Shown piece by piece: positions 1 through 8,143 of a DNA stretch of 64,000 nucleotides. A program made the translations under genes and the position numbers. How positions within the stretch are numbered: the first letter of the stretch is position 1; the number at the start of each line of letters is the position of its first letter. A model generated the notes under the pieces. That model did not search any database. It worked only from the letters and a program-made list of their open reading frames with translations, and was not told where the DNA came from. Origin of the DNA: Mesorhizobium sp. B2-3-4 (GTDB lineage: Bacteria > Pseudomonadota > Alphaproteobacteria > Rhizobiales > Rhizobiaceae); assembly GCF_006442315.1 (NCBI RefSeq), contig NZ_VFVY01000021.1, positions 79,024 through 143,023 on the forward strand. Reading direction: 5' to 3'.

Positions 1-1154
1 GTGGAGACCCGCACGCAATCGCGGCCGGCATTCTTTGCCAGATAGAGCGCCTCGTCCGCGCGCCGCATCAGATCCGGGAAGCCTTCGCCCGCGTGGAGTT
101 CGGCGATGCCGAAGCTCGACGTGCAGCGGCTGTTGGCCGGCAAGCCGTCGATGGGCAATGCGCCGAAGGCGTTGCGGGCGCCTTCCGCGAACAGCCGGGC
201 GGCCGCGAGATTGGCTCCTGTCAGGATAACGGCGAACTCCTCGCCGCCGATGCGGCCGACCACGTGATGGCCCTCGGCTGCGTCACGCAAGAGGCCGGCG
301 AAGGCCTCGATCACCCGGTCGCCGGAGGCATGGCCGAAGCTGTCGTTGACGGTCTTGAAATGGTCGAGATCGGCAATGACGAGTGCCACCGGCATGGCGA
401 GCCGGGTGGCGCCGTTCACGGCCAGCTCGGCGTGACGTGTGAAGCCGCCACGGTTGAGCAGGCCCGACAGCGTGTCCACTTGCGACTTCGACGTCACGTC
501 GGCAAGCACGTCGCGAACCAGGATGGCCAGCACAAGCAGCGCCAGCGCCAGCGCGAAGACGGTGCCGAGTGATTGCGACACCAGCGCGTAGCTGCTTTGC
601 AGATAGGCCTGCGGATTGGCGCCCCAGCCGCCGAGCGCATGCGCGATGAACGGCTTCGAGGCAAACTGCAGGCCGCTGGCGGCCAGCACCATCATCAGGA
701 TCAGGTCGAGGCGACCACGGCTTTGCCTCGAAGACCAGACGATGCCGAGGCCGACGAACTGCATGGCCGCGTAGGGAAGCTGATAGGCCATCATGCGGGT
801 AAGGGACTGGCGCGGCAGATCCTGCACGACATAAACCGCGACGGTGGCCGCGGCCAGGAAGGCCAGCATCGGCGTCCATGGCGGCGCCACGCCGTATTTG
901 CGAGCAAGCCCGCCATTGAAGGCAATGGTGGCGCCAAGGAAAACGGCGAAGGCGGCAACCACCGGGAGCCGCGCGTCGCTGAAGGCCGGTATGCTGAATT
1001 CGATGGCCGAATAGACCATGCCCAGGACATACCCCGACGCCAGCCAGCGCGCCGGCGCGCGCCCGACATCCTGGAATGAGACCGCCATGAAGGAAGCCGC
1101 CAGCAGGCCGGCAACCGCCAGATTGATCAACAGGATGAAGTTGGCGCCGCTCAT
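1..1154 (-). CDS. Membrane GGDEF protein (putative diguanylate cyclase), 3' end outside window
   Basis: Predicted to make the second messenger c-di-GMP from two GTP. Starting at the ATG at 1154 (MSGANFILLI), the reading frame stays open to the window edge, so the C-terminus is cut off by position 1 and not by mutation. The first ~205 residues are a string of hydrophobic segments (about six membrane passes). A GGDEF domain follows, opening with DTLSGLLNRGGF, then DLDHFK, the active-site loop GRIGGEEF, and the late motif MRRADEALYLAKNAGRD. No RxxD inhibitory site precedes GGEEF, so product inhibition may be lost. It sits 75 bp downstream of a second gene of the same architecture on the same strand, probably an old tandem duplication. 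Confidence 0.88.
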   Translation of the reverse strand, partial: MSGANFILLINLAVAGLLAASFMAVSFQDVGRAPARWLASGYVLGMVYSAIEFSIPAFSDARLPVVAAFAVFLGATIAFNGGLARKYGVAPPWTPMLAFLAAATVAVYVVQDLPRQSLTRMMAYQLPYAAMQFVGLGIVWSSRQSRGRLDLILMMVLAASGLQFASKPFIAHALGGWGANPQAYLQSSYALVSQSLGTVFALALALLVLAILVRDVLADVTSKSQVDTLSGLLNRGGFTRHAELAVNGATRLAMPVALVIADLDHFKTVNDSFGHASGDRVIEAFAGLLRDAAEGHHVVGRIGGEEFAVILTGANLAAARLFAEGARNAFGALPIDGLPANSRCTSSFGIAELHAGEGFPDLMRRADEALYLAKNAGRDCVRVS

Positions 1155-1229
1155 AAATCCTCAAACCCTGCCGACAGCTAAACATCGACGGGCGAAAAAG
1201 ACGTTAACGCCAGGCGCGGCAGCCCGCGG

Positions 1230-2426
1230 TCAACCGGCCTTGAGCGGCTCGGGCACGAACACCGTCTCGGGTCGTTCGTAGGACAGGCGTACGCTGTCGC
1301 GGCCGTTCTTCTTGGCCTTGTAGAGCGCCTCGTCGGCCCGGCGCATCAAGGGTTCCAGCGTCTCGTCACCGCTGCGGGCCGCGACGCCGAAGCTGGCGGT
1401 GACCTTGGTGCCGGCGGGAAGCCCGTCGACCCCGCCAGCCGAATAGATCGTGCGCACCGCCTCGGCGAACAGCCGCGCGGCGGCAAGATCGGTCAGCGGC
1501 AGGAGCACGGCGAATTCCTCGCCGCCGATGCGCCCCGCCGCCCCTCGTGCTCCCGTGGCCGAGCGCAGCTTGGCGGCGAAGTCGGCGATTACCCGGTCGC
1601 CGGCGGCGTGCCCATGCACGTCGTTGAGGGCCTTGAAATGGTCGAGGTCGGCCAGCACCAGCGCCACCGGGAACCTGGCCTGGGCGCAACGCTGCAACAG
1701 CATGGCGGCACGCTCCTCGAAACCACGGCGGTTGAGCAACCCCGACAGCGGATCGGTATAGGTTTCCGTCTTCAGCGCCTTCATCACGTCGAGCGCGGCG
1801 GCGGTGAACAGGCAAAGCGCGATCAGCAGCGACAGCAGGGCGTGCGACAACAGCGCCGTCGTCCAGTAGGACGAGCCGTAGAAGCCGTCATAGCTGGTGA
1901 ACGGCCCATGCGCGATGACGACGACAAGGGTGCGCACGAAGAAGTTGAGCCCGGACAAGAGCGACAGCACGAACAAGATTTTTTCGGTCGGCCCATGGTT
2001 GCGCACCGGCCGCAGTTCGGCGGCGACCAGCAGACTCAGGCCGCCGAAGGCGAAATTCATCGCCAGGATGCGCCAGGTCAGATCCGGCGCGACGAACAGG
2101 AACCAGCACAACGACGCCAGCCCGCCTCCCGCGAACACCCCGATACCAACATAAGGCACCCTCCGGCTGTAGCGGGCGACGATGGCACCGGACAGGCAGC
2201 AGGCAGCAAAGGTGAAGCAGATGTTGGACGCCAGCTTGGTCAGCTGCATGCCGATCGGCAAGGTGAAGTACTGGAGCAGGAAGCCGGCCGCCGAGACGCC
2301 GTAGCTTGTCCCCAGCACCGCCAGATAGGGGCGATGGCGCTGGTGGAACCACAGCACCAGGAACGCCGCGCCGAGCGCCAGCGCGATCGTTGGATTGAGC
2401 AACGCTATGAACAGGCCGGTGTCCAA
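1230..2426 (-). CDS. Membrane GGDEF protein (putative diguanylate cyclase)
   Basis: Complete 398-residue protein. Residues ~5-210 form about six hydrophobic membrane segments, similar in plan to the neighbouring truncated gene. The cytoplasmic GGDEF domain starts near residue 224 (TDPLSGLLNRRGF), with DLDHFK near 260 and the catalytic GGEEF at about 301-305, ending with ADEALYKAKKNGRDSVR. The residues before GGEEF lack the RxxD I-site. An active GGEEF loop supports c-di-GMP synthesis; the membrane part probably senses an unknown signal. It precedes the other GGDEF gene on the same strand with a 75-bp gap, so co-transcription is plausible. Confidence 0.9.
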   Translation of the reverse strand: MDTGLFIALLNPTIALALGAAFLVLWFHQRHRPYLAVLGTSYGVSAAGFLLQYFTLPIGMQLTKLASNICFTFAACCLSGAIVARYSRRVPYVGIGVFAGGGLASLCWFLFVAPDLTWRILAMNFAFGGLSLLVAAELRPVRNHGPTEKILFVLSLLSGLNFFVRTLVVVIAHGPFTSYDGFYGSSYWTTALLSHALLSLLIALCLFTAAALDVMKALKTETYTDPLSGLLNRRGFEERAAMLLQRCAQARFPVALVLADLDHFKALNDVHGHAAGDRVIADFAAKLRSATGARGAAGRIGGEEFAVLLPLTDLAAARLFAEAVRTIYSAGGVDGLPAGTKVTASFGVAARSGDETLEPLMRRADEALYKAKKNGRDSVRLSYERPETVFVPEPLKAG

Positions 2427-2522
2427 AGGACGGTGACTTCCCTCTGCTAACGTCGGGGAAGATCATAGAGGGCAAGCGCAAACAAGCGGTTAAGCCAAGC
2501 CGAGTATGCGGCCGCATGCATG

Positions 2523-2554
2523 AAAAAACCCCGGCCGGCAATGCCGTCCGGGGC
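2523..2554 (-). terminator. Rho-independent terminator of leuC
   Basis: On the minus strand a GC-rich stem (CCCCGGaCGGC paired with its complement around a short loop) is followed by TTTTTT. It lies 28 bp past the leuC stop codon and before the GGDEF genes. Confidence 0.8.
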
Positions 2555-2581
2555 CTGACATGCGCTCGGGATCGAGACGGC

Positions 2582-3991
2582 CTACTTCCAGTCGCGAATG
2601 TCGACGAAGTGGCCGGCGATCGCCGCCGCCGCCGCCATGGCCGGCGACACCAGATGGGTGCGGCCCTTGAAACCCTGCCGGCCCTCGAAATTGCGGTTCG
2701 AGGTCGACGCGCAGCGTTCATGCGGCTTCAGCCGGTCGTCGTTCATGGCCAGGCACATCGAGCAGCCCGGCTCGCGCCAGTCGAAGCCGGCGGCGATGAA
2801 GATCTTGTCGAGACCCTCGGCTTCCGCCTGTTCCTTGACCAGGCCGGAGCCCGGCACGATCATGGCATCGACATGCGCGCTGACCGTCTTGCCTTCGACC
2901 ACCTTGGCCACGGCGCGAAGATCCTCGATGCGGCCATTGGTGCAGGAGCCGATGAAGACACGATCGAGCGCGATGTCGGTGATCTTGGTGCCGGGCGTCA
3001 GCCCCATATAGTCGAGCGCGCGGATCTTCGAGGTGCGCTTGTTCTCGTCGGTGATCTCTTCCGGGTTGGGAACGACGCCCTGCACAGAAACCACGTCCTC
3101 GGGCGAGGAGCCCCACGAGACGATCGGCGGCAGCTTGGCCGCGTCGAGGATGATCACCTTGTCGAAATGCGCGCCTTCGTCCGACTGCAGCGTCTTCCAA
3201 TATTCGAGCGCCGCATCCCACGCGGCGCCCTTGGGCGCGCGCGGCTTGTCCTTGACATAGGCGAAGGTGGTCTCGTCGGCGGCGATCAGGCCGGCACGCG
3301 CGCCGCCCTCGATCGACATGTTGCAGATCGTCATGCGGCCTTCCATCGACAGCGAGCGGATCGCCTCGCCGGCATATTCGATGACATAGCCGGTGCCGCC
3401 AGCGGTGCCGATCTCGCCGATGATGGCCAGGATGATGTCCTTGGCGGTGACGCCTTCCGGCAGCACGCCGTCGACGCGCACCAGCATGTTCTTGGCCTTG
3501 CGCTGGATCAGCGTCTGCGTGGCCAGCACATGCTCGACCTCCGACGTGCCGATGCCGTGCGCCAATGCTCCAAAAGCACCATGCGTGGAGGTGTGGCTGT
3601 CGCCGCAGACGATGGTCATGCCGGGCAGCGTGAAGCCCTGCTCCGGGCCGATGATGTGGACGATGCCCTGGCGGATGTCGTTCTCGGAATAATACTCGAC
3701 GCCGAAATCCCTGGCGTTCTTGGCCAGCGCCTCGACCTGGATGCGGCTTTCCTCGTTCTTGATGCCGAACTTGCGTTCGGGCGAGGTCGAGACATTGTGA
3801 TCGACCACGGCCAGTGTCTTTTCCGGATGGCGGACTTTGCGGCCGCTCATGCGCAGGCCTTCGAAGGCCTGCGGGCTGGTCACTTCATGGACGAGATGGC
3901 GGTCGATATAGAGCAGGCAGGTGCCGTCGTCCTGGCGGTCGACGACATGGTCATCGAAAATCTTGTCGTAGAGGGTGCGCGGTGCGCTCAT
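2582..3991 (-). CDS. leuC: 3-isopropylmalate dehydratase large subunit
   Basis: Leucine biosynthesis: with LeuD it isomerises 2-isopropylmalate to 3-isopropylmalate using a [4Fe-4S] cluster. The 469-residue length is standard. It opens with the family's typical MSAPRTLYDKIFDDHVV and carries the aconitase-superfamily substrate and cluster motifs: DNVSTS-type DHNVSTSPE near residue 65, GDSHTSTHGAFG near 135, GSCTNGRIEDL (first Cys ligand) near 350 and EPGCSMCLAMN (two further Cys ligands) near 410. leuD and leuB are not in the window. The gene is monocistronic here, ending at a strong terminator. Confidence 0.97.
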   Translation of the reverse strand: MSAPRTLYDKIFDDHVVDRQDDGTCLLYIDRHLVHEVTSPQAFEGLRMSGRKVRHPEKTLAVVDHNVSTSPERKFGIKNEESRIQVEALAKNARDFGVEYYSENDIRQGIVHIIGPEQGFTLPGMTIVCGDSHTSTHGAFGALAHGIGTSEVEHVLATQTLIQRKAKNMLVRVDGVLPEGVTAKDIILAIIGEIGTAGGTGYVIEYAGEAIRSLSMEGRMTICNMSIEGGARAGLIAADETTFAYVKDKPRAPKGAAWDAALEYWKTLQSDEGAHFDKVIILDAAKLPPIVSWGSSPEDVVSVQGVVPNPEEITDENKRTSKIRALDYMGLTPGTKITDIALDRVFIGSCTNGRIEDLRAVAKVVEGKTVSAHVDAMIVPGSGLVKEQAEAEGLDKIFIAAGFDWREPGCSMCLAMNDDRLKPHERCASTSNRNFEGRQGFKGRTHLVSPAMAAAAAIAGHFVDIRDWK

Positions 3992-4275
3992 GTGCGTAAA
4001 TCCGTCGATATGAGAATGGGAAAAAGCTGATGCCGCAAGCCCGCGGCCGGCCGTCAGGGATCAGCGAAGTCGGCTGGTCAGGGCGCCGGAAACGCGCGCG
4101 GAGAAGCGCGACGGCAGGCGTTTTCTGTCCTGCAGCACGAACCCCTTGTAGGCCGGATCGCTGAAAAGCTTTTCCATGCCGGGGTAGATAGCAATGTTTT
4201 GGCTTTTCGGCAATTGCAGCGTGGGCGGTGCACTTCTTCCCTTCTCCCCTTGTGGGGGAAGGAAGTGGGTGCCCC
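3992..4275. other. Gap between leuC and a methyltransferase gene, with a repeat fragment
   Basis: No convincing gene. A minus-strand frame could encode a 39-residue peptide from an ATG at 4177 (MEKLFSDPAYKGF...), whose upstream part runs into a short hairpin at about 4231-4263 (cccttctccccttgtgggggaagg). That hairpin resembles the core of an intergenic palindrome found elsewhere in the window (41055 and inside ftsY). The small frame is recorded as possible but unproven. Confidence 0.4.
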
Positions 4276-4911
4276 TCACAGCACGTTGAACACGAACGTC
4301 TTCACCAGCGCCTCAGGGTCGCCGATCGCGTAGCAGCGAAACCAGGGGCTCTCCTCGGCCAGCCGCCACTTCCCTGCCCGGGCAAGCGCGTCGAACACCG
4401 CCTGGAACCCGCCGCTTTCAAAAACCTGGTCGCGCACGGTGAAGATGGCGTGGCCGCCCTTCTTCGTTATGCGCACCAGTTCGTGCAGGCCCGACGCCGG
4501 CGCATGGCTGATGGTGAACACGCCGGTCGAGAAGAAGGCGCGAAAATGACCGTCGGGCCAGGGCAACGGTCCGCCCAGCATCGCCTGCTTCAATTCGCCA
4601 TAGGCATTGCGGCCGCCGGCTATCTTCAGCATGTCCTCCGACAGGTCGAGCCCGGCAATGTCGCCATAGCCCAGCGCCTTAAGCGACGGTCCGGACAGGC
4701 CGGTGCCGCAGCCCGCGTCGAGCAGCGGCCCTTCGCCCGCCGGCACGTGCCGCGCCACCCAGGCCGTGATCAGGAACGGCAGGAGATAACCAAGCGAAGC
4801 GGTTTCGCTGTCATAGGTCGCGGCCCATGCGGCATAGGCTTGCGCCAGCGTTTCGGGCTTGTCGGCACCATAGACGGAATCCAGCGCCGCATTGGCTTTG
4901 TCGACGATCAT
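4276..4911 (-). CDS. Class I SAM-dependent methyltransferase
   Basis: A 211-residue protein when started at the ATG at 4911 (MIVDKANAAL), chosen because GGGGAGG lies just upstream; a longer frame starting at 4941 has no such site. Motif I of SAM methyltransferases is clear (LLDAGCGTGLSG, near residue 70), followed by the acidic residue of motif II (DLSEDM) and a motif-IV-like segment (FRAFFSTGVF). The pattern resembles Williams-Beuren/ubiquinone-type small methyltransferases. Substrate cannot be told from sequence. It is convergent with nothing and lies 52 bp from the downstream end of an ABC permease gene on the same strand. Confidence 0.82.
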   Translation of the reverse strand: MIVDKANAALDSVYGADKPETLAQAYAAWAATYDSETASLGYLLPFLITAWVARHVPAGEGPLLDAGCGTGLSGPSLKALGYGDIAGLDLSEDMLKIAGGRNAYGELKQAMLGGPLPWPDGHFRAFFSTGVFTISHAPASGLHELVRITKKGGHAIFTVRDQVFESGGFQAVFDALARAGKWRLAEESPWFRCYAIGDPEALVKTFVFNVL

Positions 4912-4963
4912 GAGACCTCCCCAACCATGTCGACAGGACACTAACCCTGTCCTTGCCGAAAAA

Positions 4964-5785
4964 CTATTCCTCGTGCTGGCGGCGCAGACGCCGCTCCAGC
5001 GCCCTGAGCGAGAGTGACAGGCCGACGGTGAGGATGAGATAGATATAGGCCGTTATCGAATAGGTCTCGAAGAAGCGGAACGAGCCGGCGGCATAGACCT
5101 TGCCCATCTGGGTGATGTCGGCGACGCCGAGCACCGAGACCAGCGAGGAATCCTTGACCAGGGCGACGAAATCATTGCCGAGCGGTGGCAATATGGTGCG
5201 GATCGCCTGCGGAAACACGATCAGCCGGAAGCGTTGCGCCCGCGTCAGCCCAAGCGCCTTCGCCGCCTCGATCTGGCCCTTCTCGACCGACTGGATGCCG
5301 GCGCGGAAGACCTCGGAGATGAAGGCGGAATAGCCGATGGTCAGCGCCATGATGGCGCGCCACAGCAACGACACGTCGCGCACCAGCAACTCGCCGAGAA
5401 TGCCCGCGCTTTGCAATGGTGCGGTCAGCGCGTTCCAGCCAGCGACAAAGGCCGGCGCGCCGGCAAACGCGATCCAGAACAACAGCACCAGGATTGGCAC
5501 GCCACGAATGATCTCGACATAGAAACGCGCGATCTGCCGCAGCCATTGCGAACCCGACAGGCCCATCAGCGCGATGCCGAGGCCGATCGCCGAGGCAAGC
5601 GCGAAAGCGACCACGGTGACGAAGACGGTGATGCCGATGCCCTTGGCGACGGTGGCGAAGACTTGGGCATAGAGATCGCTGGCCGCGATGAACAAAGCCG
5701 CCGCCAGGGCAAGCACGCAGGCAACGGCCAGCCACCAGGGGAATTCGGATTTGGTCGTGGAGGGTGCGGCCATCAGGCGAGGCAA
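4964..5785 (-). CDS. Polar amino-acid ABC transporter permease
   Basis: Inner-membrane subunit of a polar amino-acid importer of the His/Glu/Gln permease family. The protein has 273 residues with about five to six membrane segments. The cytoplasmic coupling (EAA) loop is clear: EAAKALGLTRAQRFRLIVFPQAIRTILPPLGN near residues 175-205. The N-terminus is ~40 residues longer than many relatives and includes one hydrophobic segment; an internal ATG four codons downstream (MAAPSTTK) is an alternative start. The binding protein encoded at 6035-6832 is its likely partner. No ATPase gene or second permease gene accompanies them, so the complex must borrow an ATPase or use a distant gene. Confidence 0.9.
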   Translation of the reverse strand: MPRLMAAPSTTKSEFPWWLAVACVLALAAALFIAASDLYAQVFATVAKGIGITVFVTVVAFALASAIGLGIALMGLSGSQWLRQIARFYVEIIRGVPILVLLFWIAFAGAPAFVAGWNALTAPLQSAGILGELLVRDVSLLWRAIMALTIGYSAFISEVFRAGIQSVEKGQIEAAKALGLTRAQRFRLIVFPQAIRTILPPLGNDFVALVKDSSLVSVLGVADITQMGKVYAAGSFRFFETYSITAYIYLILTVGLSLSLRALERRLRRQHEE

Positions 5786-5818
5786 CCGGCGTAGAAATCC
5801 GGAGACAGAAGCGCCCAG

Positions 5819-5980
5819 GCCCCCCTCTCTGGCCTGCCGGCCATCTCCCCCTCAAGGGGGGAGATTAGCAGCTTCGTCGACGGCACTCTTCTTGCAGCGT
5901 TGGTGATTGGCGAAAGCGGAAGAAACAGCCAATCTCCCCCCTTGAGGGGGAGATGCCCGGCAGGGCAGAGAGGGGGCCCC
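5819..5980. repeat. Inverted pair of intergenic palindromic repeats
   Basis: Two copies of one rhizobial intergenic element in opposite orientation: 5819-5866 and 5929-5980. Each carries an internal stem (ccccctcaagggggg type) and an outer block (cccctctctgcc...gccgg). Together they can fold into a stem of roughly 50 bp. They sit between the amino-acid binding-protein gene and its permease gene, in a position to affect processing or relative expression. Relatives occur at 42658-42915. Confidence 0.85.
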
Positions 5981-6034
5981 GGGCGCAATCCCGGCGCGAT
6001 TTCGTGCACAGCCACTGCCGTCAACAAAATGGAA

Positions 6035-6832
6035 CTACTGCCCCATCTTGTAATCGAGGAACCACTTCTTGTTCAGCGCATCGAACGTGCCGTCGGCCTT
6101 GAGTGCCGCGATCGCGGCGTTGACCGGCTTCACCAGATCCGAGCCTTTCGGGAAGATGAAGCCGAAATCCTCGGTGCCGAGCGGGCCGCCGATCAGTTTC
6201 AGCTTGCCCTCGGAGGCGTCGACATAGCCCTTGCCGGCGGTGCCGTCGGTCAGCACCACATCGACGTCACCCGACTTCAGCGCCTGCACGGTGGCGCCGA
6301 AGGTTTCGAACAGTTTGATGCGCGGGTTCTGCTCATTGCCGTCGAGCACGCTGTAGACGGCGGTGTAGAACGGCGTTGTGCCGGCCTGCGCCCCGATCAG
6401 CCCGTCCTTGAAGGCGCCGAAGGTTTTGGCGTCGGTGAAGCGGCTTTCATCGCCGCGCACCAGCATGAACTGTTCCGAGCGCATATAGGGGTCGGAAAAA
6501 TCGACCTTCTCCTTGCGGTCGTCCTTGATGGTGATGCCGGTCATGCCGATATTGTACTGGTTGTCGGAAACCGCCTGGATCATCGCGTCCCAGGACGTGT
6601 TCTGGTACTCGACCTTGAAATTCAGCCGCTTGGCGATCTCGTTCATGGCGTCATATTCCCAGCCGATCTGCTTGCTGGTCTTGGGGTCGATGAACTGCAG
6701 CGGCGGATAGGCGTTCTCGGTCACCACCACGACCTTTTTGCCACCGAGATCGGGCAACGCCTGCGCGAAGGCGGCGACAGGCGCCAGGACGAGGGCCAGC
6801 AGGCCGGCCAGCAGCAGTTTCGACTTGGTCAT
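6035..6832 (-). CDS. Polar amino-acid ABC transporter periplasmic binding protein
   Basis: Family 3 extracellular solute-binding protein of 265 residues. Residues 1-23 are a Sec signal peptide (MTKSKLLLAG...VAAFA, cleavage after AFA). The mature part has the expected landmarks: VVVTENAYPPLQF, GWEYDAMNEIAKRLN, the signature GMTGITIKDDRKEKVDFSDPY near residues 100-120, and the hinge region IGAQAGTT near 150. It binds a polar or charged amino acid in the periplasm and passes it to the permease encoded at 4964-5785. The gene is first of the pair, separated from the permease gene by a long inverted repeat, which would favour excess binding protein. Confidence 0.93.
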   Translation of the reverse strand: MTKSKLLLAGLLALVLAPVAAFAQALPDLGGKKVVVVTENAYPPLQFIDPKTSKQIGWEYDAMNEIAKRLNFKVEYQNTSWDAMIQAVSDNQYNIGMTGITIKDDRKEKVDFSDPYMRSEQFMLVRGDESRFTDAKTFGAFKDGLIGAQAGTTPFYTAVYSVLDGNEQNPRIKLFETFGATVQALKSGDVDVVLTDGTAGKGYVDASEGKLKLIGGPLGTEDFGFIFPKGSDLVKPVNAAIAALKADGTFDALNKKWFLDYKMGQ

Positions 6833-7034
6833 GACACACTCCCGGAAATTGAAAGCGCCCGGATATCGGCCGGGCTTGCAGAAAATACGGCGCCGACTTT
6901 AGCTTTCCGCATGCGTCATGCAAGACGCTCCACTTCGTCAGCCCATGCGAAAACGGATTCGAATACCTTGATCCCACGATTTCGGGCCTGGGATTTCGGA
7001 ATGATCCGCTGCCTGAATGGCGCCCGCCTGGCAG

Positions 7035-7577
7035 CTAGAGTTTGTCCTTGTCTGAGACTGCGCCATCCGTTTTCGTCGGGCGGTCATCGGCCGTGGCTTC
7101 GCGCAGGCCCGCGACAAGTTGAGTGAGCGTGGCGTGCAGGGCTTTCACTTCGGCAGGCCTCAACGGCACGCCGCAGGCGAGCCCGTCCTGGACATCCTTC
7201 ATGGCGCCGCGCAGCGCCTGGCCTTTCGCGGTCGGCTCGACCAGCACCCGGCGCTCGTCGGCGGGATCGCGCCTGCGGGTGACGAGGCCGCCCGCCTCCA
7301 TGCGCTTGAGCAGCGGCGTCAGCGTCGCCGAATCGAGGCCCAGCGCCTCGCCGAGATCCCCCACAATGCTCGGCGCGCGCTCCCACAGCGCCAGCATCAC
7401 CAGATATTGCGGATAGGTGAGGCCAAGCGGCGCCAGCAACGGGCGATAAACCCTCGTCATCAACCCGCTCGCGGAATAGAGCGCGAAGCAGAGCTGCTGA
7501 TCGAGCCGCGGCACCGGAATCGCCCCGGCGGCTTGCGCCGGGACTTCGCTGGCTTTCGCTTCGGTCTTTGTCGTCAT
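7035..7577 (-). CDS. ohrR: MarR-family organic peroxide sensor-repressor OhrR
   Basis: Dimeric winged-helix repressor that controls ohr and is released when organic hydroperoxides oxidise a cysteine. Started at 7577 (MTTKTEAKA), where ATG overlaps the ohr stop as ATGA; this gives 180 residues. The OhrR signature LDQQLCFALYSASGLMTRVYRPLL holds the reactive cysteine near residue 31, and a second cysteine (ACGVPL, near 138) could form the disulfide of the 2-Cys subclass. The recognition region LGEALGLDSATLTPLLKRMEAGGLVTRRRDPADERR is intact. It is translationally coupled to ohr, so the repressor is autoregulated if the operator upstream of ohr is its site. Confidence 0.93.
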   Translation of the reverse strand: MTTKTEAKASEVPAQAAGAIPVPRLDQQLCFALYSASGLMTRVYRPLLAPLGLTYPQYLVMLALWERAPSIVGDLGEALGLDSATLTPLLKRMEAGGLVTRRRDPADERRVLVEPTAKGQALRGAMKDVQDGLACGVPLRPAEVKALHATLTQLVAGLREATADDRPTKTDGAVSDKDKL

Positions 7578-7987
7578 GCCGCCTTTACCGAAAGCGCCAC
7601 CTCGACATTGCCCCTGATGGCGTTCGAATAGGGGCAAATCTGATGCGCTTCCGATACAAGCGCTTCCGCCGCCGCCTGATCAAGGCCTTTCGTCTCCACT
7701 GCCAACGCGACGCCGAGCCTGAAACCTTCGCCATTGGGGAGCAGGCTGACGGTGGATGTTATCGCCGCATCCGTCAGCGGCAGCTTCTGCTTACGCGCGA
7801 CGAAGCGCACCGCGCTTTCGAAGCAGGCGGCGTAGCCGATGGCGAAAAGCTGTTCGGGGTTGGTGGCGCCGCCCGGTCCGCCAAGCTCCTTGGGCATGGC
7901 CAGATCGACCTTGAGCAGGCCGTCGCTGGTCTCACCATGGCCGGCGCGGCCGCCGGTAACGTGAGCCTGTGTCGTGTAGAGTGCCAT
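7574..7987 (-). CDS. ohr: Organic hydroperoxide resistance protein Ohr
   Basis: Thiol peroxidase of the OsmC/Ohr family that reduces fatty-acid and other organic hydroperoxides, recycled by lipoylated proteins. The start at 7987 (MALYTTQAHVTGGR) is preferred because GGAG lies 8 bases upstream and gives the usual 137 residues; a GTG at 8014 would run into the promoter. Both catalytic cysteines are present: AACFESAV near residue 55 and ICPYSNAIRGN near 120; the conserved Arg lies in HVTGGRAG near residue 12. First gene of an ohr-ohrR operon. Confidence 0.96.
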   Translation of the reverse strand: MALYTTQAHVTGGRAGHGETSDGLLKVDLAMPKELGGPGGATNPEQLFAIGYAACFESAVRFVARKQKLPLTDAAITSTVSLLPNGEGFRLGVALAVETKGLDQAAAEALVSEAHQICPYSNAIRGNVEVALSVKAA

Positions 7988-8008
7988 GTCATAATCTCCA
8001 TTTATATC

Positions 8009-8047
8009 GTACACGATTATTTAGTACACTATATAATTTGATGTCAA
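8009..8047 (-). promoter_or_regulatory. ohr promoter with candidate OhrR operator
   Basis: Upstream of ohr on the minus strand lies a perfect -35 hexamer TTGACA (8042-8047) with an AT-rich -10 candidate TAAATA 18 bp further. Two GTGTAC/GTACAC blocks at 8009-8014 and 8024-8029 flank an AT-rich core that overlaps the -10 region, where repressor binding would block transcription. The elements are visible; the OhrR assignment is inferred from gene context. Confidence 0.55.
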
Positions 8048-8098
8048 CCAGCTCTCCCGACTTCCGGGGCGGGAAACGTTCACAGTCCGGTGAAACGA

Positions 8099-8126
8099 AA
8101 AAAGGCGGCCGAAGCCGCCTTTTCAA
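8099..8126 (-). terminator. Rho-independent terminator of rplS
   Basis: On the minus strand AAAAGGCGGC-TTCG-GCCGCC is followed by TTTTTT, 18 bp after the rplS stop codon. The loop is a stable TTCG tetraloop. Confidence 0.9.
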
Positions 8127-8143
8127 AAATCTTGCGTCGAGCC

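Noticed and set aside
283..1185. 300-codon minus-strand frame at the left edge
   Set aside because: It is a shifted frame of the GGDEF gene. The true frame is open to the window edge and shows GGEEF and membrane segments.
2516..4030. 504-codon open frame antisense to leuC
   Set aside because: leuC is unmistakable on the minus strand and has its own terminator; this frame runs through that terminator.
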